Source: Elusimicrobium minutum Pei191 (GTDB lineage Bacteria; Elusimicrobiota; Elusimicrobia; Elusimicrobiales; Elusimicrobiaceae). Taken from it: a stretch of DNA of 64,000 nucleotides. Under the pieces are notes generated by a model, which had not been told where the DNA came from, ran no database searches, and worked only from the letters and a program-made list of their open reading frames with translations. The stretch lies in the NCBI RefSeq assembly GCF_000020145.1, contig NC_010644.1, positions 1,240,001 to 1,304,000 on the forward strand. Direction: 5' to 3'. Each line of letters begins with the position of its first letter. The first letter of the stretch is position 1. Both the position numbers and the translations under genes were made by a program. Shown here piece after piece: positions 1 through 8,609 of this stretch.

Positions 1-1173
1 GCTGTAAGCGTCTGTCATACTTTGCTCAGCAGTAAGAGCATATTTTAAAATTAATGTTTTATTATCCGCTTTAATGGGAAACACATCACTGACTTCCAAT
101 ATACCGTTAGTAATAGTTCCTGTTTTATCAAAGAAAACAAGGTCAGCCTCTTTAAAGGTTTTTAAAGAATTTCTGTTTTGTATTAATATATTGTTGCCGG
201 CTGCGCCTTTCCTTCCGAAATAAGAGCTTAAACTAAAACACAAAGCAAAAGCCGGCGGACACGCAAGCGCAAACAAAAACAAAATAAGACTTAAATAATA
301 TTCTAAATTTGAAAAAGAATTTTTGTAGGCCGCTAACAGGCAAAACACCAAAATCCCAATCAATATTGGAAGGCCTACTGTTTTAGCGTATCTGTCCAAA
401 GGGTTTTTATTAAGACTTTTTTTAAGTTCGCTGTTTTTTAGATTTTTTACTATAGAAAAAATTTCCGATTGGGAAAGAATGCAGCCCGCCTCAATATAAA
501 TATCCTTAAGTTTATTTATAGTGCCACCGTAAACATTTTCCCCTTCACACTTAGCGGCGGGCATAGCGTTGCCCGTGATAATGGTTTCTTCAATTTCGGT
601 TTTACCCTTTACTATAAAGCCGTCGGTAGGAATAACTTCCCCTGATTTTACAAGCAAAATATCGCCCCTTTTTATTTCGGAAGCGAAAATCTTTTTCTCC
701 TCATCATCAACAACCCTGCGCGCGGACTTGGGCAAAACATCTTCAACTTTACCTATAAAAGCCTGGGTGCCCTCACCTTCTTTGGCAAAGCTTGCGTATA
801 CCATATTAATAACGGCAACGTTAAGCACCGTAATAATAAATAAATTATTTACGGCCCCTATTGTTTTTACCGTTAAAAATAAATGCATGCAGCTAAATAA
901 CAGACCTGAAAGTATTGATATTGAGGCAAGGGTATTAAAAGTAAATTTAAATTTCTTAATATCCTCTAAAGCTTTATTAAACAAATGCCCGCCGAAAAGA
1001 AAACACGCCAAAGCAGACAAGATAAAGATACCCAATTTTACGTTTTTAAAGTGAACGGAAAAAATGACAAGAAACATAAATAAAAAAGACAGTCCCGCCC
1101 GTATTTGGTAAGAGCTGGCGGGTAAAAACATTTTTCTTCGTCCTTGTCTGGGCGTGTTATCTTTTTTTAGCAT
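1..1173 (-). CDS. heavy-metal P-type (P1B-like) ATPase, C-terminus cut off by window edge
   Basis: Cation-transporting ATPase of the inner membrane; only the first ~391 residues are in the window and the frame is open to base 1. Visible parts: hydrophobic segments at about 27-60 and 80-125, an actuator-like domain (about 135-225), a membrane pair carrying a CPP motif (305-307, the CPx site of metal pumps), then the phosphorylation motif DKTGT with Asp349. No N-terminal metal-binding HMA domain is seen. Oddity: the actuator loop, normally TGE(S/A), reads TGN at 200-202. The metal is unknown (Cu, Zn or Cd possible). The first ATG (1173) has no ribosome site; a second ATG at 1131 is preceded by AAGGA 9 nt upstream and may be the true start. 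It follows the TPR lipoprotein by 12 nt and probably shares its transcript. Confidence 0.85.
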   Translation of the reverse strand, partial: MLKKDNTPRQGRRKMFLPASSYQIRAGLSFLFMFLVIFSVHFKNVKLGIFILSALACFLFGGHLFNKALEDIKKFKFTFNTLASISILSGLLFSCMHLFLTVKTIGAVNNLFIITVLNVAVINMVYASFAKEGEGTQAFIGKVEDVLPKSARRVVDDEEKKIFASEIKRGDILLVKSGEVIPTDGFIVKGKTEIEETIITGNAMPAAKCEGENVYGGTINKLKDIYIEAGCILSQSEIFSIVKNLKNSELKKSLNKNPLDRYAKTVGLPILIGILVFCLLAAYKNSFSNLEYYLSLILFLFALACPPAFALCFSLSSYFGRKGAAGNNILIQNRNSLKTFKEADLVFFDKTGTITNGILEVSDVFPIKADNKTLILKYALTAEQSMTDAYS

Positions 1174-1185
1174 TGTAAATTATAA

Positions 1186-2181
1186 TTAATAGAATCTGCT
1201 TTCAACGGTTCTGCGTACGCCCTGATCAGAAAGAAGCCTTCTTATTTTCACGTCATATTTTCTGGCGTTGGCGGGATCAAGTTTTTTGGCTATTATATAA
1301 TTAGCCGCGGCGGAAACATTGTCTTCCAAAGCTAAAATATCGCCCATAAGTTCGTAGGTGGGAACAAACCTCGGGTCAAGTTGTTTTGATATCAAAAGTT
1401 CGCTTAAAGCGCCGCCCAGGTCGTGGTTTTTAAAAAACATTTCAGCTAAATAATAACGCGCAACGGCGTTGTTAGGCGCGAGCTCAACAGCCATTTTAAA
1501 ATCATCAAGAGCGTCGGCGTACATATTATTTAATTTTAAAGCGCGCCCTCTTTCAAGATACGCTTTACCGTAAGAAGGTTTTAAATTTATAACCCTGGTC
1601 TGGTCTAAAGCGGCGTTAAGATAGTCACCTATGTCATAATAAAACAACCCTCTGTTATAATAAGCCAGCCAGCCGTCCTTATTTATGTTTATAGCCTTAT
1701 GGAAATCATTATACGCTTTAATGCCTTCGCCCGCGTTATAAAACGCTATGCCCCTGTTTACAAGCGCGTTATAATAATTGGGCCTTGCTCTCAAGGCTTC
1801 GTTAAGATAAATAATAGCGTTATAATACTGGCCTCTGTCAATATAAAAAGCTCCTAAATTATTTAAAATTTTAGCGTCGTTAGGATTAAGTTTTACCGCT
1901 TTTAAATAGTCTTTTTCAGCGTAATCAAGATGCTGCTGCCTGAGTTTTAAATCTTTAAAAGAAATAGCGGCCGCAATTTTTTCATGCACCATGGCGCGGT
2001 TGGAATACGCGGCATAGTTATTAGGATCGGATTTTATTATTTTACCGTAAAGGTTTAAAGCATCATTATACCGGCCGATGTCGGTATAATACAAAGCTTT
2101 CTTAAAGTTAGCGTTATTGCTGCCGCAGCCTATTGTAAAAACACTTAAACATAAAACAGCTAAAATAAACAATTTTTTCAT
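1186..2181 (-). CDS. TPR-repeat lipoprotein
   Basis: Predicted lipoprotein of 331 residues. The signal peptide MKKLFILAVLCLSVFTIGC ends in a lipobox (TIGC), followed by about seven to eight tetratricopeptide repeats (recurring patterns such as NNYAAYSNRA, NDAKILNNLGAFY and PNYYNALVNRGIAFYNAG) that fill most of the chain. TPR proteins are scaffolds for protein-protein contacts; the partner is unknown. The start at 2181 is preferred over a longer in-frame start because it puts the lipoprotein signal at the N-terminus and because its ATG overlaps the lspA stop (ATGA), which indicates translational coupling. Part of the ileS-lspA-lipoprotein-ATPase gene string. Confidence 0.85.
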   Translation of the reverse strand: MKKLFILAVLCLSVFTIGCGSNNANFKKALYYTDIGRYNDALNLYGKIIKSDPNNYAAYSNRAMVHEKIAAAISFKDLKLRQQHLDYAEKDYLKAVKLNPNDAKILNNLGAFYIDRGQYYNAIIYLNEALRARPNYYNALVNRGIAFYNAGEGIKAYNDFHKAININKDGWLAYYNRGLFYYDIGDYLNAALDQTRVINLKPSYGKAYLERGRALKLNNMYADALDDFKMAVELAPNNAVARYYLAEMFFKNHDLGGALSELLISKQLDPRFVPTYELMGDILALEDNVSAAANYIIAKKLDPANARKYDVKIRRLLSDQGVRRTVESRFY

Positions 2182-2675
2182 TTTGCCTCCGTTTCCTTTT
2201 TCCCTGGGAACAACATCGCTGCCGCCAGCAATACAGCTCCTATACAAATAAATGAATCCGCAATATTAAAAACAGGCCACACTCTTAAATCAATAAAATC
2301 AACAACATACCCTAAAAAGATTCTATCATAAAGATTGCCTATCGCACCGCCCAAAATAAAACTAAGACCCAGCCAGCCTAACGGCGGGCGCAGTTTTTCA
2401 ATTTCACGCCAGGAGACTAATAAAAATATTATTACCGCGCACATCATAACCGCTAAAGCGAGATTGGCGTTTTGGAATAAACCGAAAGCCATTCCGGTAT
2501 TTTCAACATATGTAAGATGGAAATATTTAAATATTTTTATACTGCCCAAAGGACGCAATAACTCAAGCGTAAAAACTTTGCTTACGCGGTCCAACCCTGT
2601 AATTATTAATACTATTATTACAGTTTTTTTATTTAAAATAAACCAGTTTTTAAGTTTAAGTAAAATATTAGACAT
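2178..2675 (-). CDS. lspA: prolipoprotein signal peptidase II
   Basis: Inner-membrane aspartyl protease (165 aa) that removes the signal peptide of diacylated prolipoproteins. Four hydrophobic segments are visible. The family signatures are present: VENTGMAFG in the first half, and the two catalytic aspartates in GNLYDR and NIADS near the C-terminus. Length is typical of the family. Its start overlaps the ileS stop by 8 nt and its stop overlaps the start of a lipoprotein gene, so the enzyme is co-translated with one of its likely substrates. The ileS-lspA pairing is common in bacteria. Confidence 0.97.
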   Translation of the reverse strand: MSNILLKLKNWFILNKKTVIIVLIITGLDRVSKVFTLELLRPLGSIKIFKYFHLTYVENTGMAFGLFQNANLALAVMMCAVIIFLLVSWREIEKLRPPLGWLGLSFILGGAIGNLYDRIFLGYVVDFIDLRVWPVFNIADSFICIGAVLLAAAMLFPGKKETEAK

Positions 2676-5496
2676 TTACGTTTACATCCTCATTCACCGT
2701 AATGCCCTCTTTTTCAAGCACGCCCGCGCAGCGAACGCAAACTTCAGCATGTGCGGAATTTTCGCCTATATCTTCTTTCCATTGCCAGCATCTGGGGCAT
2801 TTCGCGCCCGGCGCGTGTTCAATTGTAATTAATATTTCCTCACCGCCTTCATTTTTAATTTCCGCTTTGGAAACAATGGCGATTTCCGGCCAAAGATCTT
2901 TGTTTTCCTCTAAGAAAGCAAGCTCTTCTTTTGAGGTCGTGCTAAATATGACATTAGCTTCAAGCGACGAGCCTATAAGCCCCGCGCTTCTGGCTTCCTC
3001 AAGTTTCTTTAAAACGTTTTCTCTTACCGTTCTTATTTTTGACCATTTTTCCTCAAGCTTCGCGTCATGTTTAAAACTGCTTGATTTAGGAAAGTCGGAA
3101 AGGAAAATACTTTCCTCTAATTTAGCCCCGGCGGGAGTCTTTTTTAATTCCTGCCAGGCTTCTTCCGTGGTGAAAGACAAAACTGGCGCTAAAAGTTTTA
3201 ATAAAACTATTAAAATTTCATATAAAGCGTTTTGGGCGCTGCGCCTTGTTTGGGCGTCCGTGCCTAAAGTATAAAGCCTGTCTTTGGAAGCATCAAGCAT
3301 AAATGACGACAGGTCCAAAATACAAAAATCTATAAGGCCGCGCACTACTTTTCTAAATTCATAGATATCGTAATTTTCAAGAGATTCTTTTATCAAAGTA
3401 TCAAGCTTGCTTAACATATATCTGTCAATTTCCGTCATTTCTTCAGGTTTCATTTTATGAATTTCCGGGTCATAGTCAAACAAACTGCCCATAGCGTAGC
3501 GGAATGTGTTTCTTAACCTTCTGTAACTGTCAACAGGGCCGCTTAAAATTTCATCAGATATTCTTATATCGTCCTGGTAATCGCTTAAGCTTACCCAAAG
3601 GCGTAAAATGTCCGCCCCGTATTTATCAAAAACTTCATGCGGTTCTACGGAGTTGCCTAAAGATTTATGCATGGCGTGCCCGTGCTGGTCAAGCACAAAG
3701 CCGTGTGTTAAAATTTGCCTAAAAGGCGATTTGCCTTCCAATGCAACCGAAGGAATAAGCGAACTTTGGAACCAGCCCCTGTGCTGGTCGGCCCCTTCAA
3801 GGTACATGTCGGCCGGGTATTTTAAACCGCGGTCTTTCAAAACCGCTCTCCAAGAGCAGCCCGAATCCAACCAAACGTCCAAAATATCCTTTTCTTTTAC
3901 GAAATGCGTTCCACCGCATTTTGTGCACTTGTAACCTTCGGGCAATATTTTTTCATTGGGAAAGGTAAACCAAAAATCGCCGCCGTTATCAAGCGCCATT
4001 TGTTTAATATGCGCAAATAATTTAGCGTCAACCTGCGGAGTTTTGCAGTCGTCGCAATAAAATATAGTTGCGGGAGTGCCCCAGAATCTCTGCCTGGTTA
4101 AACACCAGTCGGGCCTCATTTTAACCATGTTGCCTATGCGTGAAACGCCGGCTTTGGGGTAAAAATCAACAGACTCAACCGCTTTTGTAAGTTCACTTCT
4201 CAAATTTTGTCCGTCAATGGAAAGAAACCACTGCTCCGTAGCTCTAAATATAATGGGCTGTTTACAGCGCCAGCAATGCGGGTAGCTGTGATCAATAGTT
4301 TCTTCTTTTATTAAGTTGCCGAGTTCATTTAAACGCTTTATGATTTCCGCATTGGCTTTAAAAATATGCTGCCCGGCAAACTCGCCCGCTTCTTTAGTAA
4401 AAATACCTTTTTCATCAACAGGGCCAAAAACTTCCAAGTTCCAAATTTGTCCGGCTTTGGCGTCATCCTCACCGTGGGCGGGAGCTACGTGTACCAAGCC
4501 TACGCCGGTATCCATAGCAACGAAGTCCGTCCATATAACAGGGTTAAGCCTGTCTAATAAAGGGTGTTTATATTTAAGACCCACTAAATCGTTGCCGCTA
4601 AATTTTTCTTCTTTTGTTATGTCATAACCGCTTTTGTTTTTAAAATTTTCGGCAAGTTTGTCGGCTACTATATAATATTCTCCGGTTTTATTGTCTTTAA
4701 GTAAAACATAGTCTTCATCTTTATTAACGGCGGTAGCTTTATTGGCGGGTATTGTCCACGGCGTGGTGGTCCAAATAACCAAGGAAACATTTGCCTTACC
4801 TTTAAAAGGTTCAGCCAGTTTAAAACGCAGGTAAATTGATTGGGAAACTTTGTCTTTATATTCCGTTTCCGCGTCGGCCAAAGCGGTTTCGCAAGTGGGG
4901 CACCAAAAAATTGTTTTTGTGCCTCTGTAAGCTAAACCCTTTTCTATAAAATCTAAAAATACACCGATTACATTACCTTCATATCTTTTGGCCATGGTGC
5001 TGTAGTAATTTGCCCAGTCTCCCTGAACGCCAAGCCTTTCAAAGCCTTGCATTTGGATATCAACAAATTTATCGGCAAATTCCCTTGCTTTTTTACGAAA
5101 GCCGGGCACGTCTTCTTCCTTAATGCTCTTTTTGTCGATTTTCATTTCCTTCATTAAAGCCTGTTCTATAGGAAGGCCGTGGCAGTCCCAACCGGGAATA
5201 TAAGGCGTTTGAAAGCCTTGCATATGGCGGCTTTTTAAAACCATATCCTTTAAAGTTTTATCCATGGCATGGCCGATATGTATGCGGCCATTGGCGTAAG
5301 GGGGCCCATCGTGAAGCATAAAAACTTCTTTACCGTCGCGCAGTTTTTGCATTTTTTCATAAAGTTTAATAGTTTTCCAAAACTCAACAAATTTTGGTTC
5401 TTTCTGAGCAAGACCCGCCCTCATTGGAAAATCGGTTTTTGGTAATAAGACTGTTTTGGAATATTTGTTGTTGTTTGGTTTTGTATTGTTTGACAT
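2668..5496 (-). CDS. ileS: isoleucyl-tRNA synthetase
   Basis: Charges tRNA-Ile with isoleucine (942 aa, class I synthetase). Seen: the HIGH motif in NGRIHIGHAM (about residue 75), a long inserted editing (CP1) region starting around 190, WCLTRQRFWGTP, and a C-terminal zinc ribbon (CPRC ... CVRC) near 900-920. The KMSKS loop is the variant MHKSLGN at about residue 610. Extra CxxC pairs occur in CPTCETALADAE, CDDCK and CTKCGG. The start is supported by AAAGGAAAG upstream. First gene of the ileS-lspA-lipoprotein cluster, with a -10-like TATAAT at 5531-5536. No T-box leader was recognised. Confidence 0.97.
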   Translation of the reverse strand: MSNNTKPNNNKYSKTVLLPKTDFPMRAGLAQKEPKFVEFWKTIKLYEKMQKLRDGKEVFMLHDGPPYANGRIHIGHAMDKTLKDMVLKSRHMQGFQTPYIPGWDCHGLPIEQALMKEMKIDKKSIKEEDVPGFRKKAREFADKFVDIQMQGFERLGVQGDWANYYSTMAKRYEGNVIGVFLDFIEKGLAYRGTKTIFWCPTCETALADAETEYKDKVSQSIYLRFKLAEPFKGKANVSLVIWTTTPWTIPANKATAVNKDEDYVLLKDNKTGEYYIVADKLAENFKNKSGYDITKEEKFSGNDLVGLKYKHPLLDRLNPVIWTDFVAMDTGVGLVHVAPAHGEDDAKAGQIWNLEVFGPVDEKGIFTKEAGEFAGQHIFKANAEIIKRLNELGNLIKEETIDHSYPHCWRCKQPIIFRATEQWFLSIDGQNLRSELTKAVESVDFYPKAGVSRIGNMVKMRPDWCLTRQRFWGTPATIFYCDDCKTPQVDAKLFAHIKQMALDNGGDFWFTFPNEKILPEGYKCTKCGGTHFVKEKDILDVWLDSGCSWRAVLKDRGLKYPADMYLEGADQHRGWFQSSLIPSVALEGKSPFRQILTHGFVLDQHGHAMHKSLGNSVEPHEVFDKYGADILRLWVSLSDYQDDIRISDEILSGPVDSYRRLRNTFRYAMGSLFDYDPEIHKMKPEEMTEIDRYMLSKLDTLIKESLENYDIYEFRKVVRGLIDFCILDLSSFMLDASKDRLYTLGTDAQTRRSAQNALYEILIVLLKLLAPVLSFTTEEAWQELKKTPAGAKLEESIFLSDFPKSSSFKHDAKLEEKWSKIRTVRENVLKKLEEARSAGLIGSSLEANVIFSTTSKEELAFLEENKDLWPEIAIVSKAEIKNEGGEEILITIEHAPGAKCPRCWQWKEDIGENSAHAEVCVRCAGVLEKEGITVNEDVNVNV

Positions 5497-5758
5497 ACTT
5501 TTAGCTTTCCTTTATGAAAATATATTACATATTATACAAAAAAAGGGCCTTTATATAGATTAAGCGTTTTTCTAGCGTTTTTAGCTTTTCGGCCTTAATA
5601 TGCGGTAAATAAAATAACCCGTTTGCCAAAGATAAAAAAGCGTTTTAACCCGGCTCAAAAATTTTTACATTTTTATACTGCAAAATAGTAAAATATATAC
5701 TTGTTAAAAAATGAAATAAAAATAACATAAAAAAAGAGAGGTTAACCGACTAAAAAAA
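5497..5758. promoter_or_regulatory. divergent intergenic region between ileS and the YfcC-type carrier
   Basis: This AT-rich 262-nt spacer separates two divergently transcribed genes. For ileS, the minus strand has TATAAT at 5536-5531 and an AAAGGAAAG ribosome site near 5505-5515; no convincing -35 box is visible. For the plus-strand gene there is an AGAGG sequence at about 5737-5742, unusually far (~16 nt) from the ATG, and AT-rich -10-like sequences near 5685-5700. No T-box, riboswitch or small ORF was recognised. Confidence 0.35.
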
Positions 5759-7153
5759 ATGGAGAAATTCAAACTTAACACTTATATGCTGGTGTTTGGT
5801 ATTTTAATATTCACAGCAATCCTTTCATGGATAGTTCCCCCCGGCCAATTTGACCGTGTTGAGAAAGGCTCTAAAACATTAACAGTAGCCGGCTCATACA
5901 CAAGAGTTGAACGCAGCGGCCAAGGCTTAACAGATGTGCTGCTCGCGCCGATAAAAGGCTTTCAGGCCTGTTCCGACATTATTATTTTTATTCTTGTAAT
6001 AGGCGCGGTATTTACGATTATCGAACGTACCGGAACTGTTAACGTAATTATTCAAAATATAAGTTATTTTTTCTCGCAAAATCAACATTTAAAACACTTT
6101 TTTATTCCCGTATGCATGTTCGCGTTCTCATTGTGCGGAGCGCTGTTTGGAATGGAAGAGGAAACTATTATCTTTGTACCCATATTTATACCGCTGGCAC
6201 TGTCTTTAGGTTATGACACCATTGTAGGCATGACAGTTCCTTTTTTAGGCGCGTTCGCCGGGTTCTGCTCAGCCTTTGTAAACCCGTTTACAGTTGGTAT
6301 CGCGCAAACAATAGCGGAACTTGATATTTATTCCGGCATGGGATACAGGATTATAGTTTGGTTAATCGCCACAAGCGTGGTAACTTTTTATGTAAGCAGA
6401 TACGGCGCAAAAGTTTTAAAAACGCCTTCGGCCAGTTTTACTTACCATATGGATTTGGAAAAACGCGCCCAGCTTAAAATAGTTAACGATATTGAAGTAG
6501 GCAAACCCAAAATAAGAGGCCGCCACAAAGCCGTAATAATGCTTTTTATAGCCGGTATAACGGCGGTTATCTTCGGCGTTACTTTTTATAAGTGGTATAT
6601 TGATGAAATCGCCGCTTTGTTTTTATTTTTGGGTATTTTATGCGCCATGTTCGGTAAAATGGGCGTGACCGAAACCACAGACGCTATTATAGACGGCATG
6701 AAAAACATGATTTCTGTATGTCTTCTTATAACTTTAGCACGTTCAATAATTATAGTCGCCACGGACGGAAACATTTTAGACACATTCCTCCACTGGATGG
6801 CTTTGGCTATCGGACATCTGCCTAAATATTTAGCCGCGCAGGCAATGTTTATATTCCAAACGATACTTAACTTTTTTATCGCCTCAGGTTCGGGCCAGGC
6901 CGTTCTTACTATGCCTATCATGGCGCCACTTGCCGACTTAGTTGGCATATCAAGGCAAACAGCCGTTTTGGCCTACCAATTCGGCGAAGGCTGGGGCAAC
7001 CCTATTATCCCCACGGCGCCGGTTACGGTAGCGGTGCTTGCAATAGCGGGCATAAGCTGGACAAAATGGTTAAAATGGTTTTGGAAACTTGAAGTTATTC
7101 TCATTATCATGTCCATGATTCTATTAATACCGCCGTTCTTTATAGGCTGGTAA
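5759..7153 (+). CDS. YfcC-family integral membrane carrier (C4-dicarboxylate/amino-acid type)
   Basis: A 464-residue inner-membrane transporter with about 11-12 hydrophobic segments. Overall pattern matches the YfcC/COG1288 family: the N-terminal WIVPPGQFDR motif, an early soluble segment, ALFGMEEETIIFVPIF in the middle, and the paired C-terminal regions ASGSGQAVLTMPIMAPL and FGEGWGNPIIPTAP. Family members are proposed to carry dicarboxylates, arginine/ornithine or other amino acids; the substrate cannot be read from the sequence. Followed by its own terminator hairpin and then by an SSS-type symporter. Confidence 0.85.
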   Translation: MEKFKLNTYMLVFGILIFTAILSWIVPPGQFDRVEKGSKTLTVAGSYTRVERSGQGLTDVLLAPIKGFQACSDIIIFILVIGAVFTIIERTGTVNVIIQNISYFFSQNQHLKHFFIPVCMFAFSLCGALFGMEEETIIFVPIFIPLALSLGYDTIVGMTVPFLGAFAGFCSAFVNPFTVGIAQTIAELDIYSGMGYRIIVWLIATSVVTFYVSRYGAKVLKTPSASFTYHMDLEKRAQLKIVNDIEVGKPKIRGRHKAVIMLFIAGITAVIFGVTFYKWYIDEIAALFLFLGILCAMFGKMGVTETTDAIIDGMKNMISVCLLITLARSIIIVATDGNILDTFLHWMALAIGHLPKYLAAQAMFIFQTILNFFIASGSGQAVLTMPIMAPLADLVGISRQTAVLAYQFGEGWGNPIIPTAPVTVAVLAIAGISWTKWLKWFWKLEVILIIMSMILLIPPFFIGW

Positions 7154-7159
7154 AATTTC

Positions 7160-7192
7160 ATCTGCGGCAGCCCAAACTGCCGCAGATTTTTT
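7160..7192 (+). terminator. rho-independent terminator after the YfcC-type carrier
   Basis: An 11-bp perfect stem (ATCTGCGGCAG / CTGCCGCAGAT) with loop CCCAAA is followed by six T residues. It ends only 7 nt before the next ATG at 7200, so the downstream symporter must be read by partial read-through or from a promoter inside this region. Confidence 0.85.
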
Positions 7193-7199
7193 AAATATT

Positions 7200-8609
7200 A
7201 TGAAATCTTCATTAGTTGTATACGAATATCTTTCAGCCGCGGATTGGTTTGTTTTTATTTTAATACTGGCTCTTACTTTCGGCGCGGCTATTTACGGGCA
7301 CGCCATTAAAGGCAAAAATAAAGGCGGCGTGCTTGAGTATATGCTTATGGGCCGCAAGCTCACGCTACCTATGTTTGTGGCCACGCTTACCGCCACATGG
7401 TACGGCGGCATATTCGGCGTAAATGAAATAACTTTTAATTACGGTATTTTTAACTTTATAACGCAGGGCGTGTTTTGGTATATAGCGTATATTATTTTCG
7501 CGCTGTTTATTGTACGCAAAATATCAAAATATGACTCCGTTACCTTACCCGAACTTACGGGCAAAATGTTCGGCCCCAAGTCAGCCAAAACAGCCGCCGT
7601 GTTTACGTTTTTTTACATTATGCCTATAGCTTACGTTTTAAGCATAGGAATGTTTTTAAATATGGTGCTTGGCATAAGCACTTTGCATGGAATGATATTC
7701 GGAGCTTTGTTTACATGTTTATATTCGGCCTGGGGCGGGTTTAGGGCCGTAGTATTTTCTGAAATTGTACAGTTTGTAGTAATGTGTTCGGCTGTTTTAA
7801 TAGTTGTTTTATTTTCCGTTCACGCTTTTGGAGGAATAAGTTTTTTGCGTGCCGAACTACCCGCAAGCCATTTTTCTTTAACGGGCGGTAACAGCGTTTT
7901 GTCTACCATAATTTGGGGTTTTATAGCTTTAGCTACTTTAGTAGACCCCAGTTTTTACCAACGCTGCTTTGCCGCCAAATCCACGGAAGTAGCGCGTAAA
8001 GGCATTTTAATTTCCACTGTTATTTGGATTTGTTTTGATATCTGCACCACTTTAGGCGCTTTATACGCGCGCGCCGTTATTCCGCAGGGGGAGCCTGCCT
8101 ACGCATACTTTTTTTACGCCGTGCAATTACTCCCGGTCGGTTTAAAAGGCTTTTTTGTGGCCGGCATACTCGCCATAATACTTTCCACATTAGATTCTTT
8201 TATGTTTATCGCCTCAAACACTTTAAGCTATGACTTTTTAAGAAATAAATTTAAAAACGTTGTGCTTACAAACCGCATAGCAATGTTTGCGGTAAGCGCG
8301 CTTTGCATAGCCTTAGCCCTTTTGTTTAAAGGAAGTTTTAAAACAATTTGGCTTACACTTGGGTCATATATGGCGGCATGTCTGCTTATACCAATGTTAT
8401 TTGGTTATGTAAGGCCGGGCAAAATATCGGACAAACTTTTTTGTTTTTCCTCAATAACTTCGGCTTTGTTAATGACGCTTTGGGCCGTCACGGCAAAATA
8501 CCACTTTGAATTAGACGGTTTTTATATAGGTTTATTAACTAGTATAATTATATTGTCGGTATCTTTAATTTACGGAAAACAAAATGCGAAAAGCGTTAAT
8601 AATTTGTAA
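7200..8609 (+). CDS. sodium:solute symporter (SSS family)
   Basis: Secondary transporter of 469 residues with about 13 transmembrane helices, in the SSS fold (family of PutP, PanF and SglT). Typical features seen: LMGRKLTLPMFVATLTATWYGG near the first core helices, LYSAWGGFRAVVFSEIVQF (the conserved G-G-x-x-A-V-x-x-x-D/E-x-x-Q signature), and ILSTLDSFMFIASNTLSYD late in the chain. The substrate is not identifiable. Its 3' end overlaps the thiamine pyrophosphokinase start by 26 nt, so the two are co-transcribed; a thiamine-related substrate is possible but unproven. No Shine-Dalgarno is seen before the ATG. Confidence 0.88.
   Translation: MKSSLVVYEYLSAADWFVFILILALTFGAAIYGHAIKGKNKGGVLEYMLMGRKLTLPMFVATLTATWYGGIFGVNEITFNYGIFNFITQGVFWYIAYIIFALFIVRKISKYDSVTLPELTGKMFGPKSAKTAAVFTFFYIMPIAYVLSIGMFLNMVLGISTLHGMIFGALFTCLYSAWGGFRAVVFSEIVQFVVMCSAVLIVVLFSVHAFGGISFLRAELPASHFSLTGGNSVLSTIIWGFIALATLVDPSFYQRCFAAKSTEVARKGILISTVIWICFDICTTLGALYARAVIPQGEPAYAYFFYAVQLLPVGLKGFFVAGILAIILSTLDSFMFIASNTLSYDFLRNKFKNVVLTNRIAMFAVSALCIALALLFKGSFKTIWLTLGSYMAACLLIPMLFGYVRPGKISDKLFCFSSITSALLMTLWAVTAKYHFELDGFYIGLLTSIIILSVSLIYGKQNAKSVNNL

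Noticed and set aside
569-1054. Plus-strand 161-codon open frame
   Set aside because: Lies antisense to the P-type ATPase, whose minus-strand frame has the DKTGT and CPx motifs; no ribosome site and composition of a shadow frame.
5497-5758. Possible T-box leader for ileS
   Set aside because: No T-box sequence, specifier hairpin or terminator/antiterminator pair was seen between the promoter-like box and the ileS start.
7154-7199. Possible TPP riboswitch before the SSS-thiN pair
   Set aside because: The gap is filled by an ordinary terminator hairpin; the conserved THI-box sequences are absent.
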